From Anaeramoeba flamelloides (Eukaryota > Metamonada > Anaeramoebidae), in assembly GCA_027625915.1 (NCBI GenBank), contig JANTQA010000060.1:5022001-5086000 (forward strand): 64,000 nucleotides of DNA, written 5' to 3'. The notes below the pieces were generated by a model. It searched no databases. It saw only the letters and a list, made by a program, of their open reading frames with translations, and was not told where the DNA came from. A program made the position numbers and the translations under genes. This document shows positions 56,916-64,000 of this stretch, piece by piece. Numbering within the stretch: position 1 is the first letter of the stretch; each line of letters starts with the position of its first letter.

Positions 56916-57009
56916 CTACTAAAAAAAAAAAACTGAAAATTTGTAATAATTAGAAAAAAAACTGAGAAAAATTTCAAACAAATTTAAATCATAATGAAAA
57001 ATTTCTAAG

Positions 57010-57140
57010 AAATATCAGGGATTTAACCTTCAAAAAATATTTTACTCAGGATATAACATTGGGTGCTCAGATATTAGCTGAACATAAAAAAACGTATTAA
57101 AAAGTACAGATTTTGTTATCCGAACCTTTATAGTTTGACA
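57010..57140. repeat. dispersed 130-bp repeat, copy 3 of 3
   Basis: It starts AAATATCAGGGATTTAACC and continues with CCTTCAA and GGATATAACATTGGGTGCTC, in the same order as the copies at 5769 and 28480. The element class is unknown. Confidence 0.4.
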
Positions 57141-58585
57141 CACCACACTAAAAATTATTTTCAGAAAAGACTAGTTCTCATAATACCTAATTTTTGAAAA
57201 AGAGTAAAAACTCAAATTTTGAGCAATTTATCTTAATAACTTGTATTTTAATGACTAAATGACTTTAAGGTGACTTTTTATTACAATTATTTCTTTCTTT
57301 TCTATTATTTGATTTTTAAAGAAAAGTTTATGATTCACCCACTTTCAGAAGTTTAAACTAACAAAATAAAAGTAAAAAATCGGAATTACAATTTCGAAAA
57401 AAAATCAAAATACCTTTTTAGTTGGAAACTTTACAAAAACAATGTAAAATCACCCCATGTAAAGAAGAACCATATCATTTTTTTTTGAATAATTCATTAC
57501 ACTTATAGATGCACATATATAGTGTTGAAAATAATACTGAATATCAAAATAATCCCTCGCACGGTTTTTAATAATTAACATTAGGTGGATTGTTGTTTAA
57601 TTGCCGAGTAATTTCTTATATTTATTAATCAAACCGTGAAATAACAGTATTTATGAGAAATGTGATAAATTAAATTAAACCTGTTCAAAATTTTAACCTA
57701 CCGAACTTAGATTTGAAAAAAAAAAAAAATCTAGTTTATTCAATTCCCAAAAAATACCAGATTAGAACCCTACTCTAATTGAAATGTTAACATCTTCTTA
57801 TAAATTACAATATTCACAAGAAAAAAATAAATAATTATCAATTCTAATAGATCAAGAGTGTGTCAACAATTTTCAAGAGATCAGAACAATAAAATTATCG
57901 ACAATTTTGTAGAAAATCGATTAGAATTATTGTCGGATTAATTGGTTAGATACCATCAACTAATTTTATTTGGGGGTTTTCTCTTTTTAACAATTCAGCC
58001 TAACATAATATAAATTATTGAAAAAAATACCGATTGGACGAAACAAGTTATAAAATTCAAAAAATGAAATTAAAAAAAAAACTAAAAGATGAAAAAAGTA
58101 TTTTCAAATGTTACAAAAATCAAAATGATTTCCAATTATAATGAAATTATATTATTATGATTATTCCAACCATTTTAACTTTGTTGAAAATTTCGAATTT
58201 AATTCTTTTTCTATACACCCACTTGAAACCAATCAATTCTTTAGATCCTATTTCAGAATCTCAAAATATTATTTTTATACTTAATCCGCCATGGTTTATA
58301 AAAAAAAAGTTAAAGAATAAAAAAAATTTAAAATTATAAGTAAAAATTTTAATACACATATAACCCCCACACCCCTTTTAATTCGACTTTCATTTTTTTT
58401 ATTGAACTATAAAGAAAATGATGATACTCATATCCTTATATTACACAAAAAAAATAAAATTAAGTTTGTAAGATCATATTGTCGATGAGTTTTGACCATT
58501 TTGCTGATTGAATTGTTTTATTATCTCCACAAATCTGATTAATAATTCTTATAAAGTGAGTGGTATTTTGTCATATCTTTTTTTT

Positions 58586-58783
58586 TACAACCGGTTCAAT
58601 TTTTAAGGCACAAACTCCTATGAAATTTAAGGCACAATCAAAATCTCAAATTAAGGCACAAAATCCAGATTCTAGTAAAATAAATTGTAAAAAAAAAATT
58701 CCAATCTTTGTGCCCTAATTTGAGATTTTTTTTGTGTCTTAAATTCCGTTGAAAGTTTGTGCCTTAAAAGTGGAACTGACTGT
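58586..58783. mobile_element. MITE-C copy 3 (best preserved)
   Basis: This near-palindrome of 198 bp starts TACAACCGGTTC and ends GGAACTGACTGTA. Each arm carries three spaced repeats of a TTAAGGCACAAA-type block or its complement. The centre is an A/T stretch. There is no coding capacity. Confidence 0.75.
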
Positions 58784-59643
58784 ATATAATTGAATGTTTT
58801 TTCTTGAATTAAATTTAATTCTTATAATTAAGAAGTGGTATTTATTCTATTTACTTTTCTAATGGCATCCAAATTCCAAAAACCAACCAAACATATTTTT
58901 TTTTTGTGGTAATTTTTTTGATAAATTATTTTTTTATTTGAATTGTTTCTCTTAAGCACAATTTCTTATATCAAGAAAAAATGTGTAGGTGTTCTATGGG
59001 ATAGATTTTGAAGAATTTTGCATAAAATGATCTTGTGGTAATTAAATTTGCAAAAAAACTTGTAAGGTAATTTTTTTTTAAAAAATATTATTTTGTAAGT
59101 TGAGAAAAAAGGATTTTTCTTTTTTGGAAATTAGGATTTTGGTGTATTAAATACAATAATCAAATAATGTAAATTTTTTTATCAGTTTCTAATCAAACCA
59201 GAAAATAACAAATAACCTTTCATAACTTTTTGCATTTTTCTCTATTTTGACCCCTTATGTAATTTGTTAAAATTCTCCCAGCTTTACTCATATATCAAAA
59301 ATAAAATATAGAAACTTCTCAATAACGCCTCAAGGTTTTTCGCTGTCACCACAGAAAATTTTTTACAATATTCTAATTTTTGCCAACCTTCTTTGTCATT
59401 TTTTAATTCATTCTGCAATATTTTTCTATAAATATATCATTTTTCACTTTAAAGATCTTGCTGACAAAAAATTTGTGAGATTTACCAATCTTTAAATACT
59501 GATTAAAACACACAATACTTTGAAATTCAAATGCACACTTGGTCCTTAAAATTGTAATAAAATAATATTTTGTTGTGCTTCTTTTTCATTTGGTCTTTGA
59601 AATAAATTATTTTTGATGCAAATGTTTTTTATGAATAAGAAAT

Positions 59644-60081
59644 CTACATGAAGTTCAAGATTTCTCTCTTTAGTCTCATTTCTAAAAAACATTGAAAGTA
59701 AATCTCCCAAATCAACAACAATCTTGAATATTTACTTGAAATCTTTTTTTCCATCACACTCTTAAAAATGGAAAAAATTCCAAAATAAAAAAATATTTTC
59801 AAAAAGAGATATTTTTGGCCTTTGGATATTGTTTGATATTGTTTTGTGGGGGTAGTATTGGTTTGTGTTTCTTGTTTAGTATGAACGATGGTCAAATTGC
59901 CATCTTTTACTGAAAAGTACCTTATAAAATTACCATACTCATTTTGATCTGAAAAATTTTTCCAACAAGTTAAAACAATTTGATTCATAAAACTTTCTTC
60001 GGTGACTGTATTGAAGTTGAAACCAAATACTTTAAAAGTGTAAACTTTATTCTGTAAAAAACTAATTTGGTATTGCTCCAA
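59644..60081 (-). CDS. possible exon of an unrecognised gene
   Basis: This is an open stretch of about 145 codons on the minus strand, without a convincing start. It is preceded by AACAAAG, which could be an acceptor. The first 80 residues have varied, protein-like composition (VTEESFMNQIVLTCWKNF, GNFIRYFSVKDGNLTIVH, TKQETQTNTTPTKQYQ), while the last part becomes hydrophobic and A/T-driven, as an intron would. It would be transcribed divergently from the PB1-UBA gene about 380 bp away. No family is recognised and the boundaries are unresolved. Confidence 0.25.
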   Translation of the reverse strand: MEQYQISFLQNKVYTFKVFGFNFNTVTEESFMNQIVLTCWKNFSDQNEYGNFIRYFSVKDGNLTIVHTKQETQTNTTPTKQYQTISKGQKYLFLKIFFYFGIFSIFKSVMEKKISSKYSRLLLIWEIYFQCFLEMRLKREILNFM

Positions 60082-60460
60082 TCTTTGTTTATGACGTGTT
60101 ACTTAAAATTTGGAAAAAAACAATTTAAAAAAGAAAAATGATCAACAAAAAGTTAAAAGCTTGATAATTATTTTTGAAAAAGAATTATTCAGTCAAAAAA
60201 GTATTCACACTTTGGAACAAAACTGGTTATTAAAGTCAGTGTTACAGTTTTGGGAAACCATTTGAAATTGAATCGATAATAATTTCTCTATTTTCAGAAA
60301 CAAAAGACAACTAAGTTGGGTGAATTTTGTATGAAACAATTTCAAATCCCTATTTTTCCTTCTTTATTTCTTTCAGTTTTTACTAACTTTGAAAATAGAA
60401 TTTTTTTTTTCATTTTTTTCCAAATTTACAAAAATAAAAACAATTATTATTTTTAAAAGA

Positions 60461-61287
60461 ATGTCAACAAAAGAACTAAAACAAATTTCCATCAAAACAC
60501 ATTTTAAAGACGAAACACGAAGATTCCGTGTTCCTTTTACAATTGCCTATAAAGAATTGTGTGCCATCCTTGATCAAATTTTCAACCTTAACGTTGGCAA
60601 TAGATCGATCTTTTCTTTATTTTATCGAGACGATGAAGATGAACTAATAACATTTTCTTCTGATTTTGAACTAAAAGAAGCATTTAACTTTCTTAAAGAA
60701 ACAAAACAGACTCTTTTTAAAATATTCATTACTCAAAGTAATCCTTTTTAATTTGTTTTATTAAAATTCTTTCTTTTTCAATTAATTGTGTGTTTTTTTT
60801 TTTTTTTTTTTGATCACATACCAAAATTTAAAAAACAGAAAAACCACAAAAATTAGAAAAGTCATTATTTAATAAACAAGAAAACGAACAAGAACAGGAA
60901 CAAGAACAAGAACAAAAAAAAGAACAAGAAAAAGAACAAGAAAAAGAACAAGAAAAAGAACAAGAACCAGAACCAGAAAAAGAACAAAAACAAGAAAAAG
61001 AACAAAAACAAGAAAAAGAAAAAGAACAAAAACAAAAAAAAGAAAAAGAACAAAAACAAAAAAAAGAAAAAGAACCAGAACAAAAACAAAAAAAAGAACA
61101 AGAAAAAAAAACAAAAAAAAAACAAAAAAAAGTAATTCCACAACAAGAAACACAATACAATGAACAAATAAACCAATTAGTACAAATTGGTCTCATTGAG
61201 AGAGATATTAATTTATATTATTTAAAGCAATTTAAAGGTGATGTTAAAAAGGCAGCAAATGCTATACTCAATGCAATGAGAAAATAG
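60461..61287 (+). CDS. PB1-UBA protein, minimal p62/SQSTM1-like architecture
   Basis: Exons 60461-60737 and 60839-61287 (101-bp intron, phase 1) encode 241 residues. Residues about 7-92 form a PB1 domain that has both the basic strand-1 lysine (ISIKTHF) and the acidic OPCA motif (YRDDEDELITFSSDFELKEAF), so it could oligomerise head to tail. Residues about 107-190 are an almost pure K/E/Q repeat, probably a long charged helix. Residues 199-240 match a UBA domain (NEQINQLVQIGL ... GDVKKAANAILNAM), which binds ubiquitin. PB1 at the N-terminus and UBA at the C-terminus is the layout of the autophagy receptors p62 and NBR1; the ZZ finger and an obvious LIR motif are absent. Function as a ubiquitin adaptor is inferred. 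The MGF loop of UBA is IGL here. The frame ends in TAG. Confidence 0.9.
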
Positions 61288-63822
61288 TTTTGATAATTTT
61301 CTTATTTAATACCATCTTTGATCGAACTCTAAGTTGTAATTTCAAGAACTTATTTCTCATCAACCTGATGTATTTTTCAATAATACCTTCAAGCCAATTT
61401 CAAATTACTGTTATTTTCTGATTACAAAAAGAAACATTTTATTTCTGATCCAAAAAATTATTTAATAATAATTTGGTGGAACAATACAAAAGCTCCAAAC
61501 AAAATCATTTAAAAAACACAATTTTTTCTTTAAATACTATATCTTCATTTTTGGAACTTTAAATAACTTTTAAATATATTATTTCAAAAAAACAGTAATT
61601 TATAATTTATTGTCAATTTTAATATTTATTTGGCTAATAAAATTTCAAAATAGCTTAGATTTTAATTCTGAATTTAATTTTCAATTAAACTTTTTTTTTT
61701 TTTTTTCGTTTTCCTTTAGTATTTAAGCACTGTACCACACATTTAAAACACTTGATCCTAAAAATTTTGAAAAAAAATAATTTAAAGTAGAGTACATTAA
61801 TATGAAAAAATAAAAGTGAAAAAAAAAAGTTAAACAAAACTACTCCATTCCTTAACCTTTCATCTTGATTAATAAAGTTTATTCACAATATAATCATAAT
61901 TACAGAACTTTAAATTCATGAGACTATTGTATTTATTGTTGTTAGTATAACCAACTTTTTTAAAAGTCTTTAGTCTTGAAAAAAGGGTGTATTTTTCGGG
62001 TAAAAAATTACAAATAAACTGAAGGAAGAATTATAGTTAAATTCAACTTGTCGATATTTAGTTTGATAGATAATAATGAATAGTTTTGAAAACATTGTAC
62101 TCATCTAATAAAACTAAAACAGAGAAAAAAAATTCCTGATGATAATTATTGAGAGTGTCCTAGGTTTTCCAGGATTCGAAATAAACTGAAAATCTTAAAA
62201 TTTTCTCTTTATTACAAAAAATTAAAAAAAACCTAACGGAAAAATCAAAAAAAAAAATATTTTTTTCAATTTATATTAATAAATAATTCCATAATAATCA
62301 AAGAAATTGATTATCCGTTTGAAAGATATTTATTAAATTTCCAATACTTTTAAAATTTATAATTATAACCTCTTAACTGCGAAGATAAAAATACCGAAAT
62401 TTTCGACTATTAAAACTGAAAAAAATCTTACTGGGAAATTGAATTTTCGTGCTTAAATTTATAAATATAATAAAAAATAATATACGACCCAAGATCCTTT
62501 TATTAACTAATAGTGTTTATTATAAGTGGAGTTCCCAAAAAGTAAAAATTAATAAATGTTTAATTGTTTTTTTGAAAAAAAAATTGAATGATGTGTAGTG
62601 AAAAAGATACCAGACATGAAAATAACCCCGGAAAAGATTTTTAATTATTAATATTAGGGAAATTGTTTTATAATTTCTTTTATTTTACAATCAAACCCTT
62701 TTTATAAATAACCAATTTTTTTATGAGCCATGTCATAAACCTAGCCGAAGGTTATGAAAGTTTAGGTTTCTATAGAGTACTCATTTAATTTTTTGATTGA
62801 CAAAGTAGATCAACTTTTTATGAAAAAAATAGAGTTTTAGAGAGGTTTGTTAAAAATTTAGAAAATGATAATTTTTATTCTTGTTTTTTGATTGATTAAA
62901 TAGTTTTTTGAACAAGAGTATTTTCATTAATCACCATTCGAATAAGTAGGCGAGTTATAATTTTAAAAGTAATATTCTTTATAAAAATTGATTTGATATG
63001 AATCATTTGTAATTGTACAACAATTTTCCTAATATTAAGAATTAAATTATCTTATAAGGGATTATTTTCCCGTAAAATATTTTTTCACTACTATATAAGA
63101 TTCTGGGTTGATAAATATATTAAGAGTTAATATGGAAAAAAACATATTAAATTTTAACCCCCAAAAAACACATTAGTTTCCTTTTTTAACCATGATGATC
63201 AAGAAATCAAACACATTATGTTAATTTTTTTTTTAAATAGTATTGTATGAATATTACCTACGATCAGCTGATATTTTTTTTGAAAATTGTCATTAAATAA
63301 AAATTTTAACCCTATTCTCTTCAAAAGATGCTACCAAAAATGAAAAATTAACTTTTTTTTTCAAGAATCAACCAAATTTAGATGGTTTCAAAATAAGAGA
63401 GAAATAATTATCTTCAGATTAGAATTGAGAATTATTAAAGAAATACCTAAACAAACCATAAATTTTGCAAAAAAAAAATTATTTTAAAACAATTTAGTCT
63501 ATTTTAATTGAAATTTCTTGTACTGAATTTCCCAATTTCTTTGGAACATTAAAATTGTTAACAATAAGATTTTTTAAAAGTAAATATATCCGTTTTAATA
63601 GAAATTACCTGAGTATCAATTTTTTTCATGTTAAATTGGATTTTTAAAATGTCTTTATTTGATCGAAATCTTTTTTTTTTTAAAAAAAAAAAATCAAATC
63701 ATAAAAGAGAGATAAAAAAACTACAAAAAAAGTTGAAATTCAATTATTATAAAAAAAGTACTATTTTATGACACATGTGTTGAACGCGTTGTTAGCTAGA
63801 TTCCTTTTTTTATTAATTATAT
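61288..63822. other. gene-free spacer
   Basis: No gene is seen apart from the small frame at the end. MITE-A copy 3 is inside. A MITE-D-like fragment (CTAGGTTTTCCAGGATTCG) lies near 62160. Confidence 0.45.
62597..63092. mobile_element. MITE-A copy 3
   Basis: The left end AGTGAAAAAGATACCAGACA and the right end TATTTTTTCACTACT are inverted. The interior matches copies 1 and 2 (TACTCATTTAATTTTTTGAT; CATTCGAATAAGTAGG). The right arm is eroded more than in copy 2. Confidence 0.7.
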
Positions 63823-63987
63823 ATGAAATTTCAAAATCATTATATCTATAATAATGGTTTGTGTAATGATAAACTCAAACGTATTGATCCCAATGCAAAC
63901 CGAAGTTACATCATGTTCACAGAAATTGATACCAATACAAGGCAATTACAATTTCAAGGTGTTAAATTACCAATACAACCAGTTTAA
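63823..63987 (+). CDS. small open frame at the window edge, unrecognised
   Basis: This is a 54-residue frame (MKFQNHYIYNNGLCNDKLKR start, ending in LPIQPV and TAA). Its codon use is noticeably richer in C and G than the spacer (CGT, GCA, CGA, ACC), so it is probably coding: either a small gene or the last exon of a longer one. No domain or signal peptide is evident. An AG shortly upstream (63795) could be an acceptor. Confidence 0.35.
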   Translation: MKFQNHYIYNNGLCNDKLKRIDPNANRSYIMFTEIDTNTRQLQFQGVKLPIQPV

Positions 63988-64000
63988 ATTTTGTGACACA

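Larger units (their letters stand above)
53830..59643. other. gene-free, MITE-rich spacer
   Basis: No coding gene is supported in this 5.8 kb. It contains two MITE-B copies (54739, 55480), one MITE-A (56428), a dispersed 130-bp repeat copy (57010) and one MITE-C (58586). The first few hundred bases should hold the Hsp70 promoter; no heat-shock-element array (alternating GAA/TTC) was evident. Confidence 0.5.

Noticed and set aside
58157-58339. 60-codon hydrophobic frame
   Set aside because: It is short, rich in I, L and N, lies in spacer sequence and has no coding signal.
60828-61196. Phenylalanine-, cysteine- and leucine-rich frames on the minus strand opposite the PB1-UBA gene
   Set aside because: They are antisense shadows of the K/E/Q repeat and disagree with the spliced + strand gene.
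1-64000. LTR retrotransposon, Polinton or integrated virus
   Set aside because: No paired long terminal repeats, capsid, integrase or protease-like frames were recognised; the mobile sequences seen are LINE pieces, one mariner and short non-autonomous DNA elements.

Overview
This 64 kb window is a gene-poor, extremely A+T-rich stretch of a protist nuclear genome. Coding sequence is a small minority; the rest is A/T homopolymer-rich spacer packed with short palindromic repeats. The genes carry canonical GT-AG introns, mostly about 100-290 bp with T-rich 3' ends, and the standard stop codons (TAA and TAG end clear genes; glutamine is CAA). No rRNA, CRISPR array or operon is visible. The gene set (RhoGEF-PH-FYVE, tiny LIM protein, part of a seven-helix receptor resembling the RGS-linked receptors of amoebae, PUF protein, organelle-targeted Hsp70) fits a free-living amoeboid or flagellate protist. 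Anaeramoeba or another amoeboid excavate-like lineage is my best guess by inference; nothing here proves it. Layout: 1-14.4 kb is nearly gene-free, with a broken-looking 7TM receptor exon (about 3 kb, minus strand), a hydrophobic reading frame (8.5 kb) and nested repeats. 14.5-16.0 kb holds an intronless membrane-anchored leucine-rich-repeat gene. 16.0-19.4 kb is a mosaic of inverted repeats, including a perfect 70-bp inverted repeat. 19.4-24.2 kb is a five-exon RhoGEF-PH-FYVE gene with a 3.05 kb fourth intron. 25.3-26.0 kb is an acidic protein with two SUMO-interaction-like motifs. 26.7-28.7 kb holds a hairpin repeat, a decayed LINE reverse transcriptase and a MITE. 30.2-30.9 kb is a three-exon LIM-only gene. 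35.5-36.6 kb is a broken Tc1/mariner transposon. 38.2-39.2 kb is a disordered-protein gene of unknown function. 42.2-48.8 kb is a PUF RNA-binding protein with an arginine-glycine tail and a 4.1 kb intron filled with mobile debris. 51.3-53.8 kb (minus) is the mitochondrial-type Hsp70. 60.5-61.3 kb is a PB1-UBA gene, and a short frame lies at the right edge. How they relate: the genes are independent units and do not form one pathway. Themes are Rho and phosphoinositide signalling (RhoGEF-FYVE, LIM, 7TM), post-transcriptional control (PUF), protein quality control (organellar Hsp70, PB1-UBA ubiquitin adaptor) and possibly SUMO reading. The strongest non-genic signal is a set of recurrent non-autonomous elements. 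One roughly 0.8-1.3 kb repeat family sits in both giant introns, and one palindromic element carries a tRNA-like segment.
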